Positions 43,362-52,025 of a stretch of DNA of 64,000 nt are shown piece after piece. The notes beneath the pieces are model-generated. The model saw only the letters and a program-made list of their open reading frames with translations. It searched no databases and was not told the origin of the DNA. This stretch comes from Sulfurospirillum sp. (GTDB lineage: Bacteria; Campylobacterota; Campylobacteria; Campylobacterales; Sulfurospirillaceae), in the NCBI GenBank assembly GCA_016744795.1, contig JADGDR010000005.1:124001-188000 (forward strand), in the 5' to 3' direction. Made by a program: the position numbers and the translations under genes. Positions within the stretch are counted from its first letter, which is position 1. Each line of letters begins with the position of its first letter.

Positions 43362-44726
43362 ATGAAATCAATATACAAGTATATTCTGGGTCTTTTGGTT
43401 GTTGGTGTACTAGCTATGCCTTTTGTTATAAAGAATCAGGTTAACAAACAGATAGATAGTGCAAAGCAGAATTTAAATGCAAATGGTGTTGAGTTGACAA
43501 TTATGTCAGAAAAAGGTTATATATCTAGTCTTCGAGAGATTGAGCTAAAAGTTACAAATGGCAAACTGTTTAGAGATTATATCTTAACAACGTTAACTCA
43601 AGACAACCCAAGTTATAAAGCCTTGTTAAGATTAATACAAGAAGGTACTAATGACGAAATAAGACCAGCTTTAGATGGTATGACATATAAAGGTATTATT
43701 AAAAATTCAAATTTATTTCTTAGCAAACCTGAGATTGAGCTTTCATTGGTTAAGTTATCTAACAAAAGTATGTCACTATTAAAGAAAAATAAAAAAGCTT
43801 CAGATATCGTTCTTCCTATGCTATCTGAAAAGATGATAACGTTTTATGTTACATTAGATTCAAATCAAAATATATCTCAAATAATTATGAAAGATATCGA
43901 TAAAAACATAAAAGAGGATGGTAAAAATATAAACTTTCAACTTGTAAATAATAAGTTAAAATTAGATGTAGCAGAAAACTTGGTAGGTAATTACACTATA
44001 GGAAAACAATCTATAAAATCAGAAGATTTTTCTATATTAACAAGTGGTTTAACTTATAAATTTGATTATTTAAATCAGTTTAATAGTAGTGATACTTTGC
44101 ATATAGACAGTTTTGAGGCAAAAGACGATAAATTTACATTAAAAATAGGTACTGTTGATTTAGGAAGCAGTATTGCAGATGCTGATAAAAAAACACTAAA
44201 TATTGATACTACTTGTGATATAAAAGATATTTATTTTAATGGTAATGGTCAATTAAAGTTAAAAAATTTCACTTATTCTGTTGATTTATCTGGTCTAGAT
44301 AAAGATGGGGTAGTTAAAGCTAGTAGTGCATACAATAAACAAACTTTCAAAAGTACAAGAGTTACACAAGCCGATACAAAAGAAACAGTTGATGCAGTGC
44401 AAAAAATCTTAAATACTGGTTTTAAACTTAATGCTAAGACATTGTTAAATAGTTTTACTTTTATGGGTGTGCATTTAGACAATGTAGATTTTCTTTTAAA
44501 TGCAGAATTAAAAGAAAATAAATACACTATAAATGACAGTGAAATTATAAAAGGACTTTTACTTAATGGTTCAATAACTATGAATAAAGAGAGCTTAAAA
44601 GAACTAGTTAGTATAAATAGAAGTTTAGAAAAATTTTCAAAAATTGCTAAAGAAGATGGTGATAAAAGAATATTTAACTATGATTTGAGAAATGGAGATC
44701 TATTTTTAAACGGAACTAAACTTTAA
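43362..44726 (+). CDS. DUF945 (YdgA-like) exported or membrane-anchored protein
   Basis: The 454-residue protein begins with a signal anchor (MKSIYKYILGLLVVGVLAMP). It then has a long beta-rich body with the DUF945 pattern: an opening INKQIDSAKQNL-like helix and repeated lipid-carrier-like strands ending SITMNKESLKEL. DUF945 proteins face the periplasm, and their function is poorly known. ATG 43362 is chosen for AAGGAA upstream; a TTG three bases earlier is less likely. It stands alone, with a terminator after it. Confidence 0.7.
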   Translation: MKSIYKYILGLLVVGVLAMPFVIKNQVNKQIDSAKQNLNANGVELTIMSEKGYISSLREIELKVTNGKLFRDYILTTLTQDNPSYKALLRLIQEGTNDEIRPALDGMTYKGIIKNSNLFLSKPEIELSLVKLSNKSMSLLKKNKKASDIVLPMLSEKMITFYVTLDSNQNISQIIMKDIDKNIKEDGKNINFQLVNNKLKLDVAENLVGNYTIGKQSIKSEDFSILTSGLTYKFDYLNQFNSSDTLHIDSFEAKDDKFTLKIGTVDLGSSIADADKKTLNIDTTCDIKDIYFNGNGQLKLKNFTYSVDLSGLDKDGVVKASSAYNKQTFKSTRVTQADTKETVDAVQKILNTGFKLNAKTLLNSFTFMGVHLDNVDFLLNAELKENKYTINDSEIIKGLLLNGSITMNKESLKELVSINRSLEKFSKIAKEDGDKRIFNYDLRNGDLFLNGTKL

Positions 44727-44730
44727 TTTA

Positions 44731-44754
44731 CTTAGCCCTTTTAATAGGGCTAAG
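44731..44754 (+). terminator. Rho-independent terminator after the DUF945 gene
   Basis: CTTAGCCCT (44731-44739) pairs with AGGGCTAAG (44746-44754) around a six-base loop, five bases after the stop codon. A T-rich stretch follows. Confidence 0.8.
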
Positions 44755-44820
44755 ATATTATTTATCAATAATTAACAACAATTTTAGTAAAATTCAATCA
44801 TATTAAATGTAGGGATTTTT

Positions 44821-45738
44821 ATGCTAAAAGACAAGATGGCTGCTAAGCAAGATATTCTTTTTTACGGATTGACACCACCAAAAGCAAAACATACAAAAAA
44901 AGAGATTGAAGCAATTGCTGCAACGCAGATAGCAAGGCTTAAAGACTTAGATATTGATGGTCTTGTACTTTATGATATACAAGATGAATCTGATAGAACC
45001 AATGATGAACGACCTTTTCCTTTTATGGATACAATAGAGCCTTGCACTTATGCAAGGGACTATCTTGAAGTAATGGACTTTCCCATCATAGCTTACAGAG
45101 CTGTTGGAAAGTATTCAAAAGAGCAGTTTACTTCTTGGCTTAAAAACATACGACGTAAAGACTCCTATTCAGTTTTTGTTGGAGCGGCAAGTGTTAAAAC
45201 TAAAGTAAACGTAGGTGTAAGAGAAGCCTATAAGTTAAAAGTTGAGTTTAACAGAGACCTTACTATTGGTGGGATTATGATACCAGAACGACATACAACT
45301 TATGGTAACGAACATTTAAAAGTTTTTGCAAAGATAGAATCTGGTTGTAAGTTTTTTGTATCACAATGTGTTTATGACCTTATGGGTGCAAAAAGATTTT
45401 TAGATGATTATGAGGCTTATGGAAAAGAGCATAATATACCTCTAGTTCCTATTATTTTTACTATTACTCCTTGTGGTTCTGCTAAAACACTTGATTTTAT
45501 GAAGTGGTTGGGTATTAATATACCAATTCATCTTGAAAATAGATTAAAAAACTCTGAGGATATTTTAGAAGAGTCTGTGAAACTCAGTCGTGATATATTT
45601 GAAATATTATACTTTTATGGCAAAGGTAAAGGCATACAAATAGGGTGTAATGTGGAAAGTGTAGCTATCAGAAAAACAGAAATAGATGCTTCTATTGAGC
45701 TTCTTCATGATATACAAAAAATTATGGGAAGAAAATAG
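44821..45738 (+). CDS. Methylenetetrahydrofolate reductase-family protein
   Basis: The 305-residue protein has the MTHFR-type TIM-barrel pattern. It starts FYGLTPPKAKHTKKEI and has a LVLYDIQDESDR block. FVGAASVK is followed by MIPERH and a KIESGCKFFVSQCVYD block near 182-198 that matches the folate/FAD-binding motif of MetF. The C-terminal PCGSAKTLDFMKWLGINIP motif is typical of this side-branch of the family. Whether it makes methyl-THF or acts on another one-carbon carrier is not clear, and another metF may exist elsewhere. A radical SAM gene follows after two bases. Confidence 0.8.
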   Translation: MLKDKMAAKQDILFYGLTPPKAKHTKKEIEAIAATQIARLKDLDIDGLVLYDIQDESDRTNDERPFPFMDTIEPCTYARDYLEVMDFPIIAYRAVGKYSKEQFTSWLKNIRRKDSYSVFVGAASVKTKVNVGVREAYKLKVEFNRDLTIGGIMIPERHTTYGNEHLKVFAKIESGCKFFVSQCVYDLMGAKRFLDDYEAYGKEHNIPLVPIIFTITPCGSAKTLDFMKWLGINIPIHLENRLKNSEDILEESVKLSRDIFEILYFYGKGKGIQIGCNVESVAIRKTEIDASIELLHDIQKIMGRK

Positions 45739-45740
45739 AT

Positions 45741-47249
45741 TTGCACGATATAGTATTATGTACATTTAACGCTAGATATACTCACACTTCATTAGGCTTA
45801 AGATATCTTTTTGCAAATCTCAAAGAACTTCAAGAAAATGCTGTCATAAAAGAGTTTGTTATAAACTCACAAGTTGCAGATGCCCTCGAAATTGTTTTGT
45901 CACAAAATCCAAAAATAGTTGGTGTTGGAGCATATATTTGGAATGCAAATGAAGTAGGAGAGTTTATAGAACTTCTCAAAAAAGTTGCTCCTCATATAAC
46001 TATAATCGCAGGTGGTCCTGAAGCTAGTTATTTTCCTCATAGAGTTGATTTTAGTAGTGCTGATTATTTTATTCAAGGGGAGGGCGATGTAGCTTTTTAT
46101 GAACTTTGTAGAGATATTTTTGATAACAATGCTCCCAAAAATAAGATAATAAAAGCAGATATTGTAGATTTAAGTAAAATTGAACTTCCATATGCATATT
46201 ATACGGATAATGATGTTCAAAATAGACAGTGTTATGTTGAAGCAAGCAGGGGTTGTCCCTATTCATGTGAATTTTGTCTTTCTGCTTTGGACAAAAAAGT
46301 TAGAAAGATAGATACAAATCGTTTTTTAAAAGAGATGGAAATTCTTTGGGATAGAGGTGTAAGAAGTTTTAAGTTTATAGATAGAACTTTTAATCAAGGC
46401 ATAGGAACTGCAAACAAACTAATGGACTTCTTTCTTTCAAAAGAGCCTCCGTACTTCATACATTTTGAAGTTATTCCTGATAACTTTCCAGAATCTATAA
46501 AACAAAGAATAAAAGAGTTTCCTCTGGCTTCTCTACAGCTTGAAGTTGGCATACAGACATTAGACCCTGAAATATCTAAAAATATATATAGAAAATTAAA
46601 TTTAGAAAAAATAAAAAAGAATCTAGAGTTTTTAGAAAACTGCACATTAGCCCATTTACATGTAGACCTTATCATAGGACTTCCTGGAGAGAGTTTAGAA
46701 CAGTTTGGTAAAAATCTTGATTTGCTTTATGGAATGACAAGGTGCGAAATACAACTAGGCATTTTGAAAAAACTCTCTGGAACTACACTAAATCGTCATG
46801 ACGAAATACATGGTATGGTTTATTCTCATAAACCTCCTTATGACATAGTTCAAAACAATCTAATTTCATTTGCAATGATGCAAAAGGTAAAACGTTTTAC
46901 TAGGTTTTGGGATATGGTATATAACAGTGGGAATTTCAAAAAATCGGTCATATACCTTTTTGCAGATGGAAAAGTCTATGATGGTTTTTTTGCATTTTCC
47001 CAATGGATATATGCCCAAACAGAATCAACTTGGCAAATTTCATTAGATAGATTAGCGCATCTAGTTTACAGATACGTTACAGAAGTCTTACATGTAAATG
47101 AAGAAGAGTTTAAACAAGTTATGACAGATGATGTAATGGTTGTACGAGGCAGAAAATTACCAAAGTTTTTAAGAGTAGAAATAGAAAATAAAAAAAGTAG
47201 AAAACAAGAGGCTAAAACTTTTAATAAAAGGCAATTAAAACATCTTTAA
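45741..47249 (+). CDS. B12-binding radical SAM protein (DUF4080 type)
   Basis: The 502-residue protein has three parts. A cobalamin-binding Rossmann domain covers roughly 1-140 (VGVGAYIWNANEV, IIAGGPEASYFPHR). A radical SAM core has the CxxxCxxC cluster in EASRGCPYSCEFCLSA near 175. A C-terminal DUF4080-like region follows. Members are thought to perform radical methylations or rearrangements. The start is TTG 45741, three bases after the MTHFR-like gene, with GGGAAG upstream; no ATG precedes the conserved HDIVLCTFNARYTH opening. The pairing with a one-carbon enzyme is suggestive but unproven. Confidence 0.85.
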   Translation: MHDIVLCTFNARYTHTSLGLRYLFANLKELQENAVIKEFVINSQVADALEIVLSQNPKIVGVGAYIWNANEVGEFIELLKKVAPHITIIAGGPEASYFPHRVDFSSADYFIQGEGDVAFYELCRDIFDNNAPKNKIIKADIVDLSKIELPYAYYTDNDVQNRQCYVEASRGCPYSCEFCLSALDKKVRKIDTNRFLKEMEILWDRGVRSFKFIDRTFNQGIGTANKLMDFFLSKEPPYFIHFEVIPDNFPESIKQRIKEFPLASLQLEVGIQTLDPEISKNIYRKLNLEKIKKNLEFLENCTLAHLHVDLIIGLPGESLEQFGKNLDLLYGMTRCEIQLGILKKLSGTTLNRHDEIHGMVYSHKPPYDIVQNNLISFAMMQKVKRFTRFWDMVYNSGNFKKSVIYLFADGKVYDGFFAFSQWIYAQTESTWQISLDRLAHLVYRYVTEVLHVNEEEFKQVMTDDVMVVRGRKLPKFLRVEIENKKSRKQEAKTFNKRQLKHL

Positions 47250-47279
47250 TACAATTCCCTTTTACTCTCACAACAAATA

Positions 47280-47325
47280 AAATAACTATCTAAGCTTAAC
47301 TGATATTTACTCAATATAGTTATTT
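47280..47325. terminator. Possible weak terminator between convergent genes
   Basis: AAATAACTA (47280-47288) is the reverse complement of TAGTTATTT (47317-47325) with a 28-base loop. It lies in the 151-base gap between the radical SAM gene and the NYN gene, which converge here. The loop is long, so this is tentative. Confidence 0.3.
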
Positions 47326-47400
47326 GATTCTAGTATAGCTGTACCTTTGCGTATACCCATAGAATCTTGTGGGTCGCATTTTAGGTTGATAAATCCTTGA

Positions 47401-48111
47401 CTATTTTTTTCTCACATAAATATGTACTATTGATGAGCCATCATTTTTACTTCTTTCATCTATTTCCAAATAAGTTAATGACTTAACTAGTTTGCCATAT
47501 TTACTATATCCATAACTTCTTGTGTCAAATGATGGGCTATTTTTACTTATGTATAGCACAACGCTTGAAAGGCTTGCCCAACCATCATCATATGAAGTGG
47601 CATTTATAGCTTTTATCAATATGCTTTTTAGTTTTAACTCTTCTGCACTTGTCTTTTTGATATTTTCTCTTTTTCTTAAGTTCTCAGTAAAAATAAACTT
47701 ATCACATGCTGAAGTAAAGGCTTCTGGTGTTTTTTCTTCGCCAAAACCATACACAACCAAACCAGCTTCTCTAATTCTTGTAGCAAGTCTTGTAAAATCA
47801 CTATCAGAAGAAACAATACAGAATCCATCAAGATGATTTTCATGTAAAATATCCATAGCATCAATAATCAAAGAGGAGTCTGTTGAATTCTTTCCAGTTG
47901 TATAACTAAATTGTTGTATAGGTTGTATTGCATGACTATGAAGATGTTCTTTCCAGCTTTTGAGATTTGTAGTTGTCCAATCTCCATATGCCCGTTTAAT
48001 GCTAGCAATACCAAATTTCGATATCTCTTCCAGTAATTCAGCCACTATAGATGCTTGAGCATTATCAGCATCAATAAGTACAGCTAGTTTATCATTTTGC
48101 TTTTCTGACAT
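47401..48111 (-). CDS. NYN-domain putative RNase with C-terminal OST-HTH/LOTUS domain
   Basis: The 236-residue protein has an N-terminal NYN (LabA/DUF88, PIN-like) nuclease domain. Its acidic residues lie in VLIDADNAQ (near 12-18), STDSSLIIDAMDIL and CIVSSDSDFTRLATRI. A C-terminal OST-HTH/LOTUS RNA-binding domain follows (LKSILIKAINATSYDDGWASLSS and SYGYSKYGKLVKSL). The full acidic set suggests an active RNase. The combination is found across bacteria, but its targets are unknown. It lies 30 bases downstream of no co-directional gene; sufT begins on its right in the same direction. Confidence 0.88.
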   Translation of the reverse strand: MSEKQNDKLAVLIDADNAQASIVAELLEEISKFGIASIKRAYGDWTTTNLKSWKEHLHSHAIQPIQQFSYTTGKNSTDSSLIIDAMDILHENHLDGFCIVSSDSDFTRLATRIREAGLVVYGFGEEKTPEAFTSACDKFIFTENLRKRENIKKTSAEELKLKSILIKAINATSYDDGWASLSSVVLYISKNSPSFDTRSYGYSKYGKLVKSLTYLEIDERSKNDGSSIVHIYVRKK

Positions 48112-48141
48112 AATATTTCCTATTTATTTATTAGAACTGTA

Positions 48142-48477
48142 TTATATCGCAATATTATTCATAGCTAAATACTCTTTTGCTTCTTCACTCATCATATCAG
48201 GATTCCAAGGTGGTTCAAAGGTTAGTTCTACATATACCTCATCTATATCAGGGATATAACCAACAACTTCATATACTCTACCAATTAGATTGTCAGACAC
48301 AGGACAACCTGGCGAGGTTAATGTCATATCTATTTGACAAGATGTTTTTCCGTTACTTCCCTCTCCAAACTCTATTTTATAAAAAAGTCCCATCTCATAA
48401 AGATTAACAGGAAGTTCAGGGTCATATACTTTTTTAAGTTCTTCAATAACTTTGTTTTTTAATTCTTCATCTTTCAT
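48142..48477 (-). CDS. sufT: SufT-like DUF59 (MIP18) Fe-S maturation protein
   Basis: The 111-residue protein is a DUF59 domain with the features YDPELPVNLYEMGL and MTLTSPGCPVSDNL, including the conserved cysteine, and a C-terminal ELTFEPPWNPDMMSEEAK. SufT-type proteins help cluster assembly or transfer to targets. It is the last gene of sufBCDSE, starting directly after the sufE stop, and this position supports the name. The usual HCGH and extended N-terminal region of longer SufT proteins is absent, so a generic DUF59 role is possible. Confidence 0.85.
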   Translation of the reverse strand: MKDEELKNKVIEELKKVYDPELPVNLYEMGLFYKIEFGEGSNGKTSCQIDMTLTSPGCPVSDNLIGRVYEVVGYIPDIDEVYVELTFEPPWNPDMMSEEAKEYLAMNNIAI

Positions 48478-48882
48478 CTATATTTCCTTTTTTGCATGGG
48501 CATATATGGCATTTAACATCGAAGTAAATCCATTTAATCTTACTGGAGAGATTATCTCATCTAGGTTTAAAATTTTTAATTCTTCTCTATTGAAACTTTG
48601 TATCTCTTTTGGACTATGATTTGAATAAATCTGAGCCAAGATAAAAGCAAGTCCACGAACTATAACTGTATCGCTATAGGTATCAAAAAAAAGTTTATCT
48701 TTTTCTTTATGTGCTACAAACCAAACAGAAGATTGACAACCTTTGATTTTATTTGTTTCATTTTTGTCTTTTTCATCCAATAGAGGTGACTTTTTACCTA
48801 AGTCTATAATATATTCATACTTGTCCATGACATCATCAAAAAATTCTAAATCTTCTTTATATTTATTAATAGTTTCATTCAT
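48478..48882 (-). CDS. sufE: Sulfur acceptor protein SufE
   Basis: SufE takes persulfide sulfur from SufS and passes it to the SufBCD scaffold. The 134-residue protein has the acceptor cysteine C49 in IKGCQSSVW. It also has the family blocks YIIDLGKKSPLL and FILAQIYSNHSPKEI, followed by LTSMLNAIYA-like LNGFTSMLN. It lies one base after sufS and directly before sufT. Confidence 0.93.
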   Translation of the reverse strand: MNETINKYKEDLEFFDDVMDKYEYIIDLGKKSPLLDEKDKNETNKIKGCQSSVWFVAHKEKDKLFFDTYSDTVIVRGLAFILAQIYSNHSPKEIQSFNREELKILNLDEIISPVRLNGFTSMLNAIYAHAKKEI

Positions 48883-48883
48883 A

Positions 48884-50071
48884 TCAATCCTCCAACATCT
48901 TTATACTACGCTCAAGCGCATAGAAAAATTTATCTATATCTTCTTTTGTATTGTAAAGACCAAAACTAATCCGTACAGTTCCTTTAATCCCTAAAGACTT
49001 CATGGTTGGTTGTACACAATGGTGACCAACTCTAATTTGAACCCCTTGTTTGTCTAGTAAGACTCCTAAGTCGTAATGATGTATGCCTTTTATATTAAAA
49101 CTTATATTTCCTGTAGCATTTTTAGTATCCGTGTATCTAATAAGATTCTTTACATGTAAAAGTTTTTCATTTGTGTAAGCTATGAGTTCTTGTTCATGTT
49201 TTTGTATAAGATTAAATCCAATATTTCTTATATATTCTAAGGCACTTGCAAAGCCAATAGCTCCAGCAATATGCTGAGTACCAGCCTCATACATATAAGG
49301 AATTGGCATATACACAGTTTTTTCATAAGTCACTTCTTTAATAGCGCCACCACCACCTTGAAATGCCTTGCACTTTTCATGTAAGTCTTTTTTGATATAT
49401 AATGCTCCAATACCTGTAGGACCATAAAGTTTATGGGCTGAGAGAACTAAAAAATCAGCATCTAAGTCTTGAACATCAATAGCACTATGAACAGAGCTTT
49501 GAGCAGCATCTACTAAAACCTTAGAACCATACTTGCGTGCTAATTGAATCATCTCTTTTATTGGATGTGTAATTCCAAAAGTATTTGAAGTTTCGACTAA
49601 TGAGACAAAACTATTGGGGTAAGATTTTAATAAACTTTCAAAATGTTCAAGGTCTACATGTAAATCTTTTTTAAAATCTATTACATGTAAAGATTTATCT
49701 ATAATTTGCCAAGGAATAATGTTTGAGTGATGCTCTAAGCCAGAGATAATTACATGTTTAAAATGCTCTTTAACATAAGCATATGCCACTAAATTAATTC
49801 CCTGTGTTGCTCCACTTGTAAAAACAATTTCATCTTTAGTTTTTGCGTTTAGAAATTTGGAAACTGTTTGTCTTGCATTTTCATATTCTTGTGTTGCTTT
49901 ATTTCCCAAGCCATGCGCTGATCTATGTATATTTGCACAATATGATTTATGAAATTCATTCATAGAATCAAGTACTATCTGAGGTTTTTGAGCAGTTGCT
50001 CCACTATCTAGATATACTAGCTTATTGTTTTTAAAAAAAGGAAAATCATTTTTTAGAGTATTGATATTCAT
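48884..50071 (-). CDS. sufS: Cysteine desulfurase SufS
   Basis: SufS, a PLP enzyme, removes sulfur from cysteine for Fe-S assembly. With ATG 50071 the protein has 395 residues. It opens MNINTLKNDFPFF and YLDSGATAQKP, with HRSAHGLG and the PLP lysine in LSAHKLYGPTGIGALY. The catalytic cysteine is in VGHHCVQPTMKSLG near the C-terminus. AAAGGAG lies seven bases upstream of this ATG; a longer in-frame version beginning inside sufD is not needed. The gene overlaps sufD by 26 bases. Three TACATGTA elements (49151, 49655, 49682) encode LHV. Confidence 0.94.
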   Translation of the reverse strand: MNINTLKNDFPFFKNNKLVYLDSGATAQKPQIVLDSMNEFHKSYCANIHRSAHGLGNKATQEYENARQTVSKFLNAKTKDEIVFTSGATQGINLVAYAYVKEHFKHVIISGLEHHSNIIPWQIIDKSLHVIDFKKDLHVDLEHFESLLKSYPNSFVSLVETSNTFGITHPIKEMIQLARKYGSKVLVDAAQSSVHSAIDVQDLDADFLVLSAHKLYGPTGIGALYIKKDLHEKCKAFQGGGGAIKEVTYEKTVYMPIPYMYEAGTQHIAGAIGFASALEYIRNIGFNLIQKHEQELIAYTNEKLLHVKNLIRYTDTKNATGNISFNIKGIHHYDLGVLLDKQGVQIRVGHHCVQPTMKSLGIKGTVRISFGLYNTKEDIDKFFYALERSIKMLED

Positions 50072-51263
50072 CGATTTTCTCCTTTGCCCATGAGGGGAAA
50101 CTCTCATAAGCTTCTTTTTTAAAAGCTTCAATAAGTAAGACTTTAGCATCTTCTTCTTTAATACCTCTTGACATAAGATAATAGAGTTGTTCTTGGCTTA
50201 AACTTCCTACAGTAGCCCCATGACTAGCCTCAAGTTCATCTGTATATATTTCTAGTTGAGGTTTAACATAGGCTTGTGCACCTGCTTTGTCTGAGAGTAA
50301 AAGAGAGTTACATAGTTGTTTTACCTTAGTTCCTTGAGCATTTTTGCAAACTATAACTTTTGCATCAACTAAACCTTTTGCCTCATCATTTATGATTTGC
50401 TTTATAAGTTGATTACTTCTTGCATTTTGAGTGCTATGTTTTATGTTTACAATAGTATTAAGTTTTTGTTTCATTTTTGGAAGTTGCAATACTGTAAAAT
50501 CAATATCAGCATTTTCTCCGATTAAATCAATGTCCCAAATAGCTAAAGATAAATCTGAGCCATCTTCATAAGAGTAAATTTTAGCATTTGAGTTCTTATC
50601 TAAAGTGTAGTTGTAATTGCTAATAACATTGCTTGAAAGCTCAGCACTTTGTTGACGTACATGGGTAATTTCACTACCTTTTTCTAATATTACGTTAAAA
50701 GTATGATTAAAAAAACTAGAATTATCTATAAGTACTTTTTCAAATAGATTTATTTTTGCATTTTTTTTAAGTTTTAAAGTTATGTACATATGTGTTTGCG
50801 ATTTATATAGTTCATCCAAATAAATAATTTCCACAGGAGTCTTTACATTTAAATCTTTTTGGACTTCAATTATGTAAAAATTGTTATTTAAAGCTTTAGT
50901 TAAATAATAAAAAGGATTTATACTCTGGTCTTTAATTATAGGTTCTGTATCAAAAAGTATTTTTATACCATCAGGAAGATTTGATTGAAGAGGGCAGTAA
51001 AAACCTTTTTTAAAAACAATTCTATAGTTATCTGAAGAAGGAATATTGGTATAAGAACCTGACTTCTTATTTTTTAGGTAATCATTTTGATATATTAATT
51101 TTACACCTGTTTTAGAAAATATCTCACTTTTTATTCTAGGTAAACCTAACTCTTGAAATTTTTTAATTGAGTCTAGTCTTGTTTTTGTTAGCAAATCATT
51201 GGGTAACAAAAACTCTTTTAATATCTCTTTTGTACTGGCAGTTTCTAATTCTAAAAGTTTCAT
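50046..51263 (-). CDS. sufD: Fe-S assembly scaffold protein SufD
   Basis: SufD forms the SufBC2D scaffold on which clusters are built. The 405-residue protein has the beta-helix core. The family C-terminal block begins LEASHGATVGSLSQEQLYYLMSRGI, with the conserved H that sits at the SufB-SufD interface. The N-terminal helical part is divergent, as usual for SufD. It overlaps sufC by four bases and sufS by 26. Confidence 0.92.
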   Translation of the reverse strand: MKLLELETASTKEILKEFLLPNDLLTKTRLDSIKKFQELGLPRIKSEIFSKTGVKLIYQNDYLKNKKSGSYTNIPSSDNYRIVFKKGFYCPLQSNLPDGIKILFDTEPIIKDQSINPFYYLTKALNNNFYIIEVQKDLNVKTPVEIIYLDELYKSQTHMYITLKLKKNAKINLFEKVLIDNSSFFNHTFNVILEKGSEITHVRQQSAELSSNVISNYNYTLDKNSNAKIYSYEDGSDLSLAIWDIDLIGENADIDFTVLQLPKMKQKLNTIVNIKHSTQNARSNQLIKQIINDEAKGLVDAKVIVCKNAQGTKVKQLCNSLLLSDKAGAQAYVKPQLEIYTDELEASHGATVGSLSQEQLYYLMSRGIKEEDAKVLLIEAFKKEAYESFPSWAKEKIDEYQYSKK

Positions 51264-52015
51264 GAGGCACTCCTTAAATCCTTCACGATAGAATAACCAT
51301 TTTTTTCTATCTCTTTGGCTAAGTGTATATCACCACTTTGTATGATTTTACCATCATAGAGTATATGCACAAAATCAGGTTTTATGTATTCGAGTAAATG
51401 TTTGTGATGAGTAATTAGTAAAACAGAACGTTCTTTACTTAACATCGAATTAACCCCTTGTGCTACACTTTTTAGTGCATCAACATCTAAGCCAGAGTCT
51501 ATCTCATCGAGTAAAAAAAGTTTAGGTTCTAAGATACTCATTTGCAACATCTCATTTAGTTTTTTTTCACCACCAGAAAATCCAGCATTTAAGTCTCTTT
51601 TTAGAAAATCAGCAGTTATCCCTAGGCTTTTAATTTTAGCTTTTACTAATTTTAAAAAATCTAAAGATGTCATCTCTTCTATGCCTGTATACTTACATTT
51701 TGCATTAAAAGCTTGTTTTAGAAAATACATATTGTTTACACCCAAAATCTCTATAGGATTTTGAAAAGCCAAAAATATACCTTCCATAGCCCGTTGTGCT
51801 ACATCTAATTCTAATAAGTTTTTGTTTTTGTATGTGATTTCACCACTTTTAACCTCATAATCAGGATGAGCAGAAATTACTTTTGCTAAAGTAGATTTTC
51901 CAACACCATTTGGTCCCATAATAGCATGGACTTCACCTGCTTTTATATCTAAATCCAATCCATTTAGGATTATTTTATCTTCTATATCTACTCTTAAATT
52001 TTTTATATGTAACAT
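51260..52015 (-). CDS. sufC: Fe-S assembly ATPase SufC
   Basis: SufC is the ABC-type ATPase that drives the SufB-SufD scaffold. The 251-residue protein has Walker A GPNGVGKST near 35, a Q-loop (AFQNPIEI), the ABC signature as FSGGEKKLNEMLQ, Walker B LFLLDEIDSGLD and the H-loop in LITHHKHLL. It starts 10 bases after sufB and overlaps sufD by four bases. Confidence 0.96.
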   Translation of the reverse strand: MLHIKNLRVDIEDKIILNGLDLDIKAGEVHAIMGPNGVGKSTLAKVISAHPDYEVKSGEITYKNKNLLELDVAQRAMEGIFLAFQNPIEILGVNNMYFLKQAFNAKCKYTGIEEMTSLDFLKLVKAKIKSLGITADFLKRDLNAGFSGGEKKLNEMLQMSILEPKLFLLDEIDSGLDVDALKSVAQGVNSMLSKERSVLLITHHKHLLEYIKPDFVHILYDGKIIQSGDIHLAKEIEKNGYSIVKDLRSAS

Positions 52016-52025
52016 TTTAGCTCCT

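Noticed and set aside
47307-47396. A 30-codon open stretch on the - strand downstream of the NYN gene, reading KCDPQDSMGIRKGTAILES
   Set aside because: It looks coding-like and may be the 3' end of a lost gene, but it is too short, has no start and I recognise no family.
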